Position numbers and translations under genes: made by a program
Notes under the pieces: model-generated
What the model was told of the DNA's origin: nothing
The model's database searches: none
What the model saw: the letters and a program-made list of their open reading frames with translations, nothing else
Assembly (NCBI GenBank): GCA_047967505.1
Contig: CM106539.1
Length of the DNA stretch: 64,000 bases
Source of the DNA: Dipteris shenzhenensis
Lineage: Eukaryota; Polypodiophyta; Polypodiopsida; Gleicheniales
Strand: one strand, 5' to 3'
Part shown: positions 11,565-22,919 of the stretch, piece by piece
Numbering within the stretch: position 1 is the first letter of the stretch
Layout of the letters: every line of letters starts with the position of its first letter

Positions 11565-12281
11565 ATGTCTGAGAATCTGTCTACCATTGTCAGTGAGAAG
11601 CTTGACAAGAACAACTTCCAAGCATGGAAGTTCAGGATGACAAACTTCCTTATGGGAAAGGGAGTTTGGGAGTACATCAGTGGTGAAACTGCAGAACCAG
11701 TTTTGGGTGCTGCTCCCACTCCTGCTGAATTGAAGGCCTTTAAAGAATGGCATGAAAAAGCTAGAAAATGCCTGTATTGGCTGTCTGTTAGCATTTTAGA
11801 TTCTATGATTGTGCATATACAGGATGTAGAGATGCCTAAGGAGGCATGGGATACATTGGTGAAGCTGTATAGCACAAATACCAAAGCACGAAAGATGCAG
11901 CTAAAGCAGGAGTTGCACAATATGCAAAGGAAAAATCTGAATATAAATGAGTATTCCTTGAAGGTGAAAGGCCTTGCAGATTCTCTTGCCTCCATTGGAG
12001 CACCTGTTGATGATGAGGACTTAGTGTCCGTGACCTTGAATGGTCTTGGGAAAGATTATGCACAGTTTCGGACATCCATTGGAGTCCGTGAAACATTTCC
12101 TGATTTTCAGGAACTTATTGCTCTCTTGCTGAGTGAAGAGCAAAGGAATGGTGGTTCAGCCACCTCAACTTCTCAAGAGACTGCTTTCTACTCGAATACA
12201 GGTAGAGGCAGGGGGAGGGGGAGAGTACTTTTCAGAAGAGCCATGGTTGAAAAGAGAAAGGTGTGCATATTAAAGTGCTAA
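11565..12281 (+). pseudogene. copia-B1 gag, truncated
   Basis: It starts MSENLSTIVSEKLDKNNF and stays open for 238 residues. It keeps the gag helical region (KEAWDTLVKLYST, SVTLNGLGKDYAQFRTS) up to the Gly/Arg-rich run GRGRGR. It then joins integrase-derived DNA out of frame (VLFRRAMVEKRK) and stops. The zinc knuckle and protease that follow in B2 are gone. Upstream 11017-11564 is untranslated leader shared with B2. Confidence 0.9.
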
Positions 12282-12289
12282 GATCTGAT

Positions 12290-14826
12290 GGAGGGGGAGA
12301 GTACTTTTCAGAAGAATTTTGTGAATATCTGAAAGAACAGGGAATTCAAAGGAAGTACTCATGCAGGTCTACCCCTCAGCAGAATGGGGTTGCAGAAAGG
12401 AAGAACAGGCATATTGCAGAAGTAGGACGGGCGATCCTAAATGAGAAAAATATGCCTGATTATTTTTGGGCTAAAGCAGTAGCAACTGTTGTTTATATTA
12501 TGAACAGAACCCCCACTGCAGCTGTCCATGGCATGACACCTGAAGAAATGTATACAGGCCAAAAACCAGATATTTCTCACTTGAAGGTATTTGGTTGCAT
12601 AGCTTATGTTCATGTTCCTGATGAGAAGAGAACAAAGCTGGATCCAAAGGCAGAAAAATGCATCTTTATTGGATATGCTCTGCACCAGAAAGGGTATCGC
12701 TGTTATAACCCTTCCACCCGCAAAATGCAAGTGAGCAGAGATGTTGTTTTTGATGAAATGAGCAGCTGGTATGCACCAACTGTTATGGTAGGAGATGCAG
12801 ATGCAGGAAACGGGAATGCTGCAATAAATGCAGAGCAGCAATCTCAAGCCTTGAGTGGACCCAGAGAGTCCTCTACTAGTGGATCTAATGCATGGACAGG
12901 GAGATTGAGATCTAGTGAATCGTCACATGGCAGCCCTGATACTGTTGTGCAGGTATCACATAAGGGAAAAGAAAAAGTAGACCATGCTCCAGTGTTTGAT
13001 GTGTCTGCTGGTAGCTCTCATGTTGATGGAGAGTCAAGCGGCTCTGAAATGAGCCTTGATGAGGAACTTGGGATTCCTTCTGTTGTTACACCTGGTGCAA
13101 GGAAAAGTAGGCATGATTTAAAGACTCCTACAACTGATCCAGTTGTACGGAGGTCCACTCGTATTAAGTATCCAGTTGATAGGCTGAGATATGGTGGGTA
13201 TATAGCACATCACTATGCTTATATGGTCAAGGTTCTAGAGGAGCCAGAGCCCACATGTTTTGAGGATGCAGCAGGGCATAAAAATTGGGAAGCAGCTATG
13301 GATGAAGAGATGGCTGCCTTGGATGCAAACCACACTTGGGATTTGATGCCTTTGCCTCATGATAAGAAGGCTATTGGCTGCAAGTGGGTTTACAAAGTAA
13401 AGCACAATGCTGATGGGTCTGTTAGCAGGTACAAGGCAAGATTGGTTGCCAAAGGTTTTGCACAGACATATGGAATTGACTATGAGGAAACTTTCAGCCC
13501 AGTTGCAAGGATGGCAACCGTGAGAGCAGTAATTGCTATGGCTGCTGCAAAGGGATGGTCTTTGCATCAGATGGATGTGAAAAATGCCTTCTTGCATGGT
13601 GATTTGCAGGAAGAGGTTTATATGATGCAGCCAGAAGGTTATGAGGATAATTCACACCTCGATTTTGTATGCAGGTTGCGCAAAGCCTTGTATGGCTTAA
13701 AACAGGCACCGAGGGCATGGTCAGACAAGATAGGGAAATATCTTGTCACTATTGGATTTCACATTTCCAATTCAGATTTTTCACTTTATGTGAAAAGGAC
13801 AAACAGAGGGATTGTGCTTATAGTCATCTATGTTGATGACTTGATTATTACAGGTGATAGTGATGCAGACATTAATGAAGTGAAGCTGCTGTTGAAGCAG
13901 AAATTTGAGATGAAGGATTCGGGAGAGCTGCGTTACTTCTTGGGCATTGAGGTTATTAGATCCCCGAGTGGGATATGGCTGTTGCAAAGGCAATACGGTT
14001 TGGACATGCTGTCCAAATATGGGATGATAGGCTGTAAGCCTATTTCTGTTCCATTGGAGCAGAATGTGAAGCTCAAACAGGTGAGCTTCTTGAAGATATT
14101 ACTATGTACAGGCGCATAGTAGGTAGCTTGATTTACATGACTATAACTAGAGCAGATTTGAGCTATGCTGTGGGGCTGGTAAGTCAGTTTATGCAGGCAC
14201 CGAGGAAGCCACATTTGGATGCGGCTAGGTGCATACTGCGGTATGTGAAGTCCACATTGCATTATGGACTGTTTTATGAAGCTGGGTGTGCATTACAGGT
14301 ACATGGATACACAGATGCTGACTGGGCTGGTAGTGTCTCAGACAGGAGATCTACTAGTGGTTTTATGTTTTCCCTTGGGAGTGGTGCCATCAGTTGGAGC
14401 AGCAAGAAGCAGCCAACAGTTGCCTTGTCGAGCACAGAGGCTGAGTACAGGGGTGCAGTAATGGCTGCATGTGAGGTAGCTTGGTTACGGAAGCTACTTG
14501 CAGATATGGGACAGTCAATTCATGCAGCAGTTGTCATTCATTGTGACAACATTAGCAGCATCATGCTTGCTAATAACCCAGTTTATCATGCTAGAACGAA
14601 GCACATTGAGGTGCATTATCACTTTGTGAGAGAGAAGGTTCTAGCTGGTGAGATTGATCTTGTCTATGTCAGCACTGAGGAGCAGGTGGCTGATATTTTT
14701 ACGAAGGCATTGGGTACCGAGAAGCTTCGTAGATTTAGGAGCTTGCTTGGTGTACGTGAGATGGATTTGAGCTTGAGGGGGAGTGTTGAGATATCAAGCT
14801 CTACCCCCGATATATCTCCTGGATGA
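12290..14826 (+). pseudogene. copia-B1 pol: integrase C-terminal part, RT, RNase H
   Basis: An open frame from 12263 to 14119 covers the second integrase Asp (SDGGGEY) and Glu (QNGVAERKNRH), the GKKPD-type region, and RT with WVYKVKHNADGS, FSPVARMATVR, MDVKNAFLHG, GLKQAPRAW and the YVDDL catalytic motif. A 7-bp deletion near 14076 shifts the frame, and the rest reads on in the frame of 14104-14826. There RNase H keeps its acidic residues (YTDADWAG, SSTEAEYRG, CDN) and a normal end (VADIFTKALG). The first integrase Asp is lost in the large deletion. A polypurine tract (14771-14783) precedes the 3' LTR. Confidence 0.92.
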
Positions 14827-15081
14827 CTATCATTTATGTCACCGCCTATGTTAGTTGTACTCGTGGTGTAGTTAGACTACCACGTATGTTTTTGGTTTGG
14901 GTTCACATATGAACCACGTATTCTAGGGTTTGACATATAGGGTATTTCCCTCGTCTATTGTATTGTTGTTGTGTGAAAAAGTGAAGAAAGGCTTCACCCT
15001 CCAACCTTGTGTCCTCTCTCTTTTGTGTGTTGTGAAGAAAGCTGAACTTGAGTCTCCTATCTCTCTCCCTTATTCTTTACA
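14784..15081 (+). repeat. 3' LTR of copia-B1 (298 bp)
   Basis: It is the full-length B LTR, beginning TGTTGAGATATC and ending TTATTCTTTACA, preceded by TTGAGGGGGAG. It differs from the 5' copy by CTCG/CTCA and ACCC/AACC and by the tail missing from the 5' copy. Confidence 0.93.
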
Positions 15082-15083
15082 GC

Positions 15084-15805
15084 TGTAAGAAAACAATACA
15101 ACATCTGTGCTCAATAGATAACAGGATCTCGTACACAAAAGAGAAAAGCAGATAGTATGGAGAATAAAAAATTTGATTACTATAGAACTGATACAATAGA
15201 TGGCACTGCCTCCCAGCTGTGTGATCCTGTGAGAGAAGCTTCGATGGCATGCTGGAAACATTAGAGGATGGAGGATGGATGCTAAGGAATCAGGGTTGCT
15301 ATAGCCAGTGATGAAATGGGCTTCATGAGCTTGCTCTTATATAGCCACCACTAGTAGTCGGTTAGACCCAATTGGGTGACTGACCCAGTCCGCCCAAAAT
15401 GGCCGACTGACCCAGTCCACCCAAAATGGCCACCGACCACATGATAGAACCAATGCCCAAAATAGAGCAACTCACCTATGGTGTCCGTTCGGCCCATAGC
15501 CATCCGGGATCATCTGGGGCTCCAAATGGGCCCCGCAACCCAAGAGTGGGCTGCCTTGGGAAATGCTCCATCTACCCTCAATGTGGTCAATCATGGGATG
15601 CCTTCCCGCACTTGCATGTAGCCTAGTTGGTAGTGTGCCAACTCCGTCCAGCCATCAAGCCACACATGGCCCCCATCTAGTGTCCAAACCAAGACCTACC
15701 AGATAACCGAGCTACTCAAATGCCTTCTCCTCATATGGGGGGCTTACAAGTAGAGTTCGCTAGTTCCCACATAGTTACATGAGAGTGGAGCATTGATATC
15801 TAACA
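15084..15805 (-). repeat. 3' LTR of copia-D
   Basis: On the minus strand it runs TGTTAGATATCAATGC to GTTTTCTTACA. A TATA box (CTATATAAGAG on the minus strand, near 15334-15344) sits in the middle, as expected for an LTR promoter. Most of the LTR consists of GC-rich unique-looking sequence. Confidence 0.9.
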
Positions 15806-15835
15806 CCCCCCCTCAATGTCCACCCACAAGTGAAC

Positions 15836-18651
15836 TTAGTTTTTCGGGCCAATGCCAAGTCGATGAAGATGCTTCTCTAGCAAGTCTCTTCCAAGAGCTT
15901 TCGTGAAGATGTCCAAAACATTCTCTGTAGTTGGATAGTACACTAAGTCGACCTCTTCATCCATGATGAGCTCGCGTACAAAGTGATATTGAATCTCAAT
16001 GTGTTTTGTGCGAGCGTGGAACACAAGGTTCTTTGCAATCGCCATGCAACTTTGATTGTCACATGATAACTGCGTAGGCTTGTTTTGCACTGCACCCATG
16101 TCCCCTAAAATCCTCCTCAACCACACTGCCTCACATGAAGCAACACATGCTGATTTGTACTCAACCTCGGTAGAAGAAAGAGCAACTGTGGGTTGCTTCT
16201 TGCTGGACCCATGACACAGCTCCAGATCTAAGTGAGAAACAGCAACCTATCACTGATCTCCTGCTGTCCATGTCTCCTGCCCAATCCGAGTCACAGAATC
16301 TGGTCAAGCTGTTGCCCTTGGTATAGGTGATGCCATAATCAAGTGTGCCTTTGATGTATTTCAGCACTTGCATCCTTGCCCTCCAATGGTTCTCGTGGGG
16401 CTTATTAGAAAACTTGCTTAGTACACCAGTCGCAAATCTGATGTCCCGCCCCGCTGTGTTGCACAAGTAAATCAAACTGCCCACAAGCCTTCTATACTTC
16501 GCTTCATCCACCAGTGGTGATGAATCTTCATTTGAAAGCTTCACGTCAACCTCCATAGGGGTGCCAACTATCTTGCACTCAGCCATGCCAAATGCCTTCA
16601 GTATCTCTCCAGCATACTTCAGTTGTGAAATGAAGATCTATTTTGGCTCTTGCCAAACTTTAGTCCCCAAACACAAATGCATCAATCCGAGGTCTATCAT
16701 TTCAAACTCTCTTCCTAGCAAATGCTTTGTCTGCGAGATCTTCTCTTCATGGTTCCCTGTTATGACAAGGTGATCCACATAAAGGACCATGATCATACAC
16801 CTGCCTCCTTTTCTGAAGATATACAAATTTGCATCAGATGGGCTCCTCCTAAACCTGTTTTGCAGAAAGTAGGCATCAATCCGCTAGTACCACACTCGTG
16901 GGGCCTGTTTCAGCCCGTAAAGTGCCTTCTTCAGTTTATAGACTTTACCTTTTGAACCGGGAATGAATCGGGGATCACAAAACCTGGTGGTTGTTCCACG
17001 TATAACTCCTCCTTGAAATCTCCATTCAAAAAGGCAGATTTTACATCCATCTGAAACACGGGCCAACTTCCTTGGGTAGCTTAAGCCAAAACACTGCGAA
17101 TTGTGGTTAGTTGAGCTGTGGGAGCAAAAGTATCTTAATAATCAAAACCATGTACCTGTGCGAATCCTTTTGCCATGAGCTGAGCCTTGTACTTATCCAA
17201 TGTGTCGTCGGACTTATACTTGGTCCTGTAGACCCACTTGGTGCCGATTACCTTGCATTTTGGTGGTTGATCCACAAGGTCCCAAGTGTTGTTCTTCATT
17301 ATGGAGCCATACTCCGACTGCATAGCCCCCATCCAACTATCATCACCCTATGCGTCTTTAAGACACTTGGGTTCTTCAGCACAGATCACCTCTGTCATCA
17401 AAGCATAGTTGACCAAGTGTTCCTGCGCCCTTCTTTGCTCCTCTAATCTCTTGGACCGGTGGTGTTCGGATGGTTCCTTCTCAATGGCTGGAGGTTCTCT
17501 GTCATCCAAAAGCTACTTTACCCACTTCTGAAATGGCCGTTGCCATTGTGGTTCTGTAGGCTCTTCTTCCTCTTCTTTATCTTGAATCCTCCCAAGCACC
17601 ATTGGGGGAGTTCGATCTGCTGTTGGTGGTTGTACTAGATGGATATCTTGGTCTTGGTTGTCTGGGAAGGAAGCATCCTCCTCCAATTGATGTGGCTATT
17701 CTGAGAAGACCACATCACGACTTACTATTAACTTCTTGATAATAGGGTTATAGAGAGGGTAACCCTTCGCCTCTTCACTGTAGCCCAAGAAAATACACTT
17801 CTGACTCTTTGATTCCCATTTGGTCCTGTTAGCATCAGGGACATGCACAAAACAGTCACATCCAAAAACTTTGAAATGTGCAGTTGAAGGTTTCTTTCCA
17901 AAAAAGGCCTACAGTCATCCCACATTCACAGCCTTCGTGTAGCTACGATTCAGAATGTAAACTACCGTGTTACATGCTTCAGCCTTAAAAGTCTCTGGCA
18001 AATCTTTCCCTTTCATCATACTCCTGCCCATTTCGCAGATGATGTGCATCTTGCATTCTGCTACTCCATTTTGCTGTGATGTATGTGGCGGGGGTTTCTG
18101 CCTCTTGATCCCATGACTTTTGCAGTAACTTTTGAATTCACTTGATGTGAACTCACCACCTCTGTCTGATCTCAACTTCTTCACCTTCCTCCCCATTTCT
18201 TTCTCAACCATTACATGCCATTCTTCAAACTTACTAAAAGCCTCATCTTTAGTCTTCAAGAAGTATATCCATATCCTTCTACTGTAGTCATCATCAATGT
18301 CATGAAGTAGTAGGAACCACCCAAAGCTTCCGTCTCCATCTTTCCGCAGAGGTGCGTGTGAACGAGCTCTAGAGGAGCCTTTGCCCTATTGGCCTCTTTA
18401 GGAAAGGACTGCAAATGCTACTTGCCCATCATGCAAGCTTCACATACCCCGGGCAAATCTGTAATTTCTGGTAGGTCTGCAATCATTCCATTTTTATGCA
18501 TCTCCTTTAAAGAACTAAGGTTTAGATGACCAAACATCTCATGTCACAGCTTAGTGTTCTTCACATCCATTTGAGCACTAAAAGCTAAGAGTTCGTAGAT
18601 GTTTTTGCACCGTGTACCTTTACCAATGACCTTCCCTTGAAGATCCAAAAT
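15836..18651 (-). pseudogene. copia-D integrase, RT and RNase H remnant
   Basis: In minus order: integrase core (18259-17915) with LRSDRGGEF and QQNGVAECK (the family Arg is Cys); RT start (17332-17135, NNTWDLVDQPPKCKVIGTKWV); RT thumb and palm pieces ([19 protein letters not shown]). The YVDD motif is changed to YVDH at about 16770-16781, which removes a metal-binding Asp. RNase H follows (RFCDSDWAGDMDSRRS, LSCDNQSCMAI, ARTKHIEIQYHFVRE) and ends VLDIFTKALGRDLLEKH. Reading frames break several times. Confidence 0.9.
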
Positions 18652-19788
18652 CTATGCGCCATTCTTATCGAATCGAATTTTGAGGTCTCGATCCGTGATT
18701 GCAAAAACGGACAAGTTCCTCTTGATATCTGGCACATAAAGAACATCGAACAACTGTTTTACAACTCCATCTAACTTGAGAGCAGTCATACGTTTTCCTT
18801 TTGCTGGACATTTTGCATCATTGTTAACTGCTACCAGGATGTCATTCCCTACTGGTTGTAGTGAGGTATACCAATCCTTCCAACTGGTCATGTGGCATGA
18901 TGCACCACTGTCAATAATCCAAGGTTCATTCACAAGTACATGAACTGACTCCATGCAAATCTCCTCAATTGCTACGAGCAGCTCTACTGGTACTGCCTGT
19001 GCGCTATTGCTGGACTCTTTCTTTACTCCGTTCTTCTCATCTGCAATCTTTTTCCGGCACTCATTCTGCATGTGCCCTGCCTTGTTGTAATAGAAGCACT
19101 TGATCTTCTTCTTTCTCTTTTTATCATCAAAAGAAGATGGGTTACCATAGTCCTTACCCTTACCTTTCTTTGATCCAGCATAGAAAGCCAAATCTTCTCC
19201 AGTCCTCGTCTTTTGATGCATCTCCTCCTCCAGAAGCATCGCGCTGAAATCCTCAAAGTTGAGGGGTAGCTTTTTGTTCTGTGTATTCAGCGTCATAACA
19301 AGACCACCGTACTTTGGTGGGAGAATCTGTATGCACCTTCATGCTAGATTCTCGCTGGTGATGGTGATGCCAATCGTAGTCATCTGATCACGTAGATTCT
19401 TCACCCTGGTGATGAACTTCTCTACTGCTTCAGACTCAGACAATTTCTCATTCGTGAGTTGAGTATCCAGATTCTGAATCTGCATCTGATTCATGGTCTC
19501 GTACTGATTTTTCAAGACCGTCCATGCCTCCTCCGCTGTGGTGACATGTTGAATTAACGCCATGATAGAATCACTTACATTGCAGATAATAGAACACAAC
19601 GCATCTGCATTTCTTCTTGTCCATGCGAGAATCTCATCCGCAGTTGGTACTATCTGTTGTCCTACATTGGCTGGATCTGGTCTCGCAACCAGCTTCACAT
19701 CCACCCCAATAGCAGTATCCCAAAGCTCATATGTGCTTAGGATTGTCTTCATCTTGAACTTCCAGAGTGGATAGTTTGTGCCATCCAA
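18652..19788 (-). pseudogene. copia-D gag and protease remnant
   Basis: Gag begins around LDGTNYPLWKFKMKTIL near 19788; no clear ATG remains upstream. It continues with helices ending KFITRVKNLRDQMTTIGI, shifts frame near 19300, then has a Lys-rich linker and a zinc knuckle CFYYNKAGHMQNEC in which the second Cys is Tyr. The protease motif is intact (WIIDSGASCHMTSW), followed by DVLYVPDIKRNL. The piece ends with an in-frame stop at about 18652. Confidence 0.9.
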
Positions 19789-19897
19789 CTTTTCGCTTTC
19801 GTCGAATAGTGGGATTCACAGTCTTGTGGGCTGGACCATCTCTCACAATGTGCTCGCAAATGAAAACACACTACCAAATCTTCTTGCTAGAGCCCAA

Positions 19898-19909
19898 GCT
19901 CTGATACCA
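19898..19909 (-). promoter_or_regulatory. Primer binding site of copia-D
   Basis: The minus strand reads TGGTATCAGAGC immediately after the LTR end CTTACA. It is a perfect initiator-Met type site. Confidence 0.88.
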
Positions 19910-20632
19910 TGTAAGAAAACAATACAACATCTATGCTCAACAGATAACAGGATCTCGTATGCAAGAGGGAAAAGCAGATAGTATGGAGAATCAAAAATTT
20001 GATTACTATAGAACTGATACAATAGATGGCGCTGCCTCCCAGCCATGTGCTCCTGTGAGAGAAGCTTCGATGGCATGCTGGAAATAGTAGAGGACGGAGG
20101 CTGGATGCTAAGGAATCAGGGTTGCTATAGCCAGTGATGAAATGGGATTCACGGGCTTGCTCTTATATGGCCACCACTAGTAGTAAGTTAGACCCAATTG
20201 GGTGACTGACCCAGTCCGCCCAAAATGGCTGACTTGGGGTCGGTCCCAAAATAGGCCACCGACCACACGATAGAACCGGTGCGCAAAATAGAGCAACTGA
20301 TCTACGGAATCCGTTTGGCCCACAGCCATCCGAGAATCTGGGGCTCCAAATGGGCCCTGCAACCCAAGAGTGGGCTGCCTCGAGAAATGCTCCATCTACC
20401 GTCAGTGTGGTCAATCATGGGATGCCTTCCAGCACATGCATGTAGCCTAGTTAGTAGTGTGCCAACTCAATCCAGCCATCAGGCCACACATGGCCCCCAT
20501 TTGGTGTCCAACAAACCAGGACCTACTGGATAATCGAGCTACTCAAATGCCTTCTCCTCATATGGGGGGCTTACAAGTAGAGTTAACTGGTTCCCATGTA
20601 GTTACACGAGAATGGAGCATTGATATCTAATA
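19910..20632 (-). repeat. 5' LTR of copia-D
   Basis: It matches 15084-15805 along its length with many substitutions and small indels. Its outer terminus is TATTAG instead of TGTTAG, so the terminal TG has mutated. Confidence 0.9.
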
Positions 20633-20637
20633 GTAGC

Positions 20638-21957
20638 AACCCTCCAAGGTTCCTCTATTTTTTGCAAGCATTTCTAGACTATTTTTGGAGGTTGATGCTA
20701 CACTAAATGCTAAGGTGATGCTTGAGGAGTTAAAGTACAGATTAGAGATTTAGAGATTGCTTTTTTAGTTGTGAGAATGCTCTTTGAAGTTTAGTTGAAT
20801 GCATTTTCATCTTTTATATTGAGGTTATGATACTTTGAAGTGGATTTCAAGTCATACTATCTTGTTGACTAGTTGATTAGTTGACTAGTGTGGGTTGACT
20901 ATGACAAGAGCTTTCATGAAGGAAGAATATATCATGACTTGCATGATGATTTCCAATGGATATGATTGGAACAAAGGTTTCAACTACAACCATTATGATT
21001 CTTATTTTAAAGATGCCTTAGTTATGGTTTCAGTATCTTTCATGATGTATGAAATGTATTTGCATTTGGTTGACTATACCTTGCCATACAATCATGACCA
21101 CCTCTTGTATGAGAGTAGACAATGCCCTTGAATGACAAGTGGTAAGACCCTCTTCAGTCCATATGATTCACAAAATGTTTTTAAGGCTTGGAAACTCAAA
21201 GAAGGTGAAGGACTACAAGGACCTTGTATTGCAAAATATGGACAAGATACACTAGAGAGTGTAGAGAAGGACAAAGAGCAAAGGAGTTACAAGATTGGCT
21301 ACACTAAGAACCTCTCCAATGACAATGAACCTCACACTATGGTAGCTTGGAAGAGAAGAAGGAAAAGGAAAAGATATGCCATCAAAGGGGGGTATTTCCC
21401 CACATCTTCCACTTAGAATTTTTTTGTGTGTGTGGTCAATAAGGGTTCTCTGCCTTGGGATGTCCCCCTCAAATGATTGTTAGTCTTATGTGTTACCTTG
21501 TTGGATCTAAGGGTATTCCCATGCATAGTCATTGTCTATCTCCCAATTTTAAACCAACAAACCAAAGTTGGAGTGAGATCATGTTGGGATGAGGATGCCC
21601 AAATGAGTCTACTATTGATGCAACTAGAGTGAGTGCCAGGTTGTGGATCATGTGTGTTGCCACTAGAGGTGGGCAAGTCATGAAGTTTCCCATGGACTAC
21701 TGCTAGGGTTGAGGTCATCAATTTTTGGGGGGAAATGAAGGACAAATTGATGTAATGGGATCATATCTAGAGTCCTAAGGTCTAAGGTTGTGAGTGTGTG
21801 AACACATGGTGTGCCTAAATAGGTGCCAGTAGGTGTGATTGAGTGAATCTAGGTGTGTGGTGTGTGATTGAGAGAATCATGGGACTGATTGAGAGATTTG
21901 TGGATCTAGATGCTCTATTGAGCTCATATGTGATGTCACTATTAGATGTAACTGGAG
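20638..21957. other. Element E internal or flanking DNA, no recognised gene
   Basis: It continues from the D target site. An open frame at 21132-21416 (94 residues, basic end WKRRRKRKR) has no family resemblance I recognise. A G-run near 21728 (TTTTTGGGGGGAAATG) could be a polypurine tract before a 3' LTR. There are no gag or pol motifs. Confidence 0.45.
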
Positions 21958-22038
21958 CCTATATATTGGGCGTGTCTCTCTTGAATATAGTACACTCTCT
22001 TTTGCTTCACTTGCCCATTCGTTCTTGCAATTCCAACA
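21958..22038 (+). repeat. LTR-E 3' terminus, right copy
   Basis: These 81 bp align with 10131-10210 (ATTGGGCGTGTCTCTCTTG, CACTCTCTTTTGCTTCACTTG) and end AATTCCAACA, the inverse of the TGTTGGAAT start at 9974. The next base begins copia-C gag sequence on the other strand, so this is the edge of an insertion or rearrangement. Confidence 0.7.
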
Positions 22039-22541
22039 ATATCATCATACTTAGGAGGCAGACTGGAAAGAAGCATAGCTTTGGAGTCATCTTCATCTTC
22101 CTCAACATGGAGATCTGAAAGTTGTCGAACGATTGCCTTCATGTAATTGAGATGTTCTACCAATGTAGTACCATCCTTCATCTTTAATCCAAATAGTTCT
22201 TGCTTGAGAAGAACCTTGGAGTTCTTCAAACATTCTCCAAACATAGTATCAATTGACACCCAATTATCTTGAATATTCTTCGTGAGATTGATATGGTGAT
22301 GAAACTTAGCACCTGAGGCTCATCGTAGAATTCCAAAAGCACATTCATTCTTTATCTCCAATGTGCTGAGCTTCTCTTGATTCTCTTGAGCTATCTTGCC
22401 AATAGGTTTCTTCTCAGTACCTGCAGCAACACCCCAAAGACTCTCTTCCATGAAGTAAAGTCTCAAGCTCAATTGCCATGGAACAAAATTCGCTCCAATG
22501 AATATGATTATTTTCCCAGCCAATTTGGTTTTAGTCTCCAT
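22039..22541 (-). pseudogene. copia-C gag fragment
   Basis: The minus strand from METKTKLAGKIIIF shows a typical plant copia gag start (GANFVPWQLSLRLYFMEESLWG). After a frame change follow WVSIDTMFGECLKNSKVLLKQELF, TTLVEHLNYMKAIVRQLSDL and MLLSSLPPKYDDIV, the usual gag core (UBN2/DUF4219-like). It is cut at 22039 by the E LTR. Frame breaks near 22325-22260 show decay. Confidence 0.85.
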
Positions 22542-22595
22542 CTATTTTTTGTTATGTTCACAACCTATATCTCTCTCTCACAAGTCTCTCATACC

Positions 22596-22919
22596 ACCGC
22601 TTTGATACCATTTGTTAAAACTAATCACTACAATTGCATGCAATAACATGGAATGGAAATATAGAGAGAAGGAGACCAAGATAATGGATAGCAAGAAAGA
22701 GACTACATCTTGAATAGGCAGCATATAGAATCACAACTGAGCCATGGACTACATATAGAGAGGTAAGTGGATGTCAAAATCAACATCCCGATCTTTGCAA
22801 TGAAAGCAAATGAGAGAATTACTCCAACAATCATGTCTAGATCACAACAAACGCTGCTAGTGCCAATTCCTTCTTCCATGCATTTCATGCAAGCATGCCA
22901 CATGGTGGTACTTCTACCA
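22596..22919 (-). repeat. copia-C LTR with primer site
   Basis: On the minus strand an LTR end TAGTTTTAACA is followed two bases later by TGGTATCAAAGC (22596-22607) and then the gag start. The other end is probably near 22919, where TGGTAGAAGTACC is preceded by the G-run GAAGGGGGGC, which looks like a polypurine tract. That end is less certain. Confidence 0.55.

Larger units (their letters stand above)
10776..15081 (+). mobile_element. Ty1/copia element B1, internally deleted, nested in copia-D
   Basis: It is bounded by LTRs 10776-11016 (tail deleted) and 14784-15081, with flanks GCTAT (10771-10775) and GCTGT (15082-15086), an imperfect 5-bp target duplication. Relative to B2 it lacks about 1.1 kb from gag to mid-integrase, the 5' LTR tail with the primer site, and 7 bp near 14076. 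Without a primer site and protease it cannot move by itself. The two LTRs differ at only two positions in the shared 240 bp, so it is young. Confidence 0.93.
15084..20632 (-). mobile_element. Ty1/copia element D, full-length but decayed
   Basis: It has LTRs of 722 and 723 bp at 15084-15805 and 19910-20632, a primer site, gag, PR, IN, RT, RNase H and a polypurine tract (15806-15815), all on the minus strand. GTAGC at 10768-10772 and 20633-20637 is its target duplication, once B1 is removed. The LTRs differ at many sites, so D is clearly older than B1. Frameshifts, stops and lost catalytic residues make it inactive. Confidence 0.92.

Noticed and set aside
12437-12847. ORF on the strand opposite to copia-B1 pol (also 27826-28236, 28624-28986)
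   Set aside because: They are mirror frames of conserved pol sequence. They recur at the same place in each copy because the pol sequence is conserved.
21132-21416. 94-codon ORF with a basic C-terminus
   Set aside because: No homology recognised, no neighbouring signals, and it lies in presumed internal DNA of an old element. It may be chance, so it is mentioned only in the region entry.
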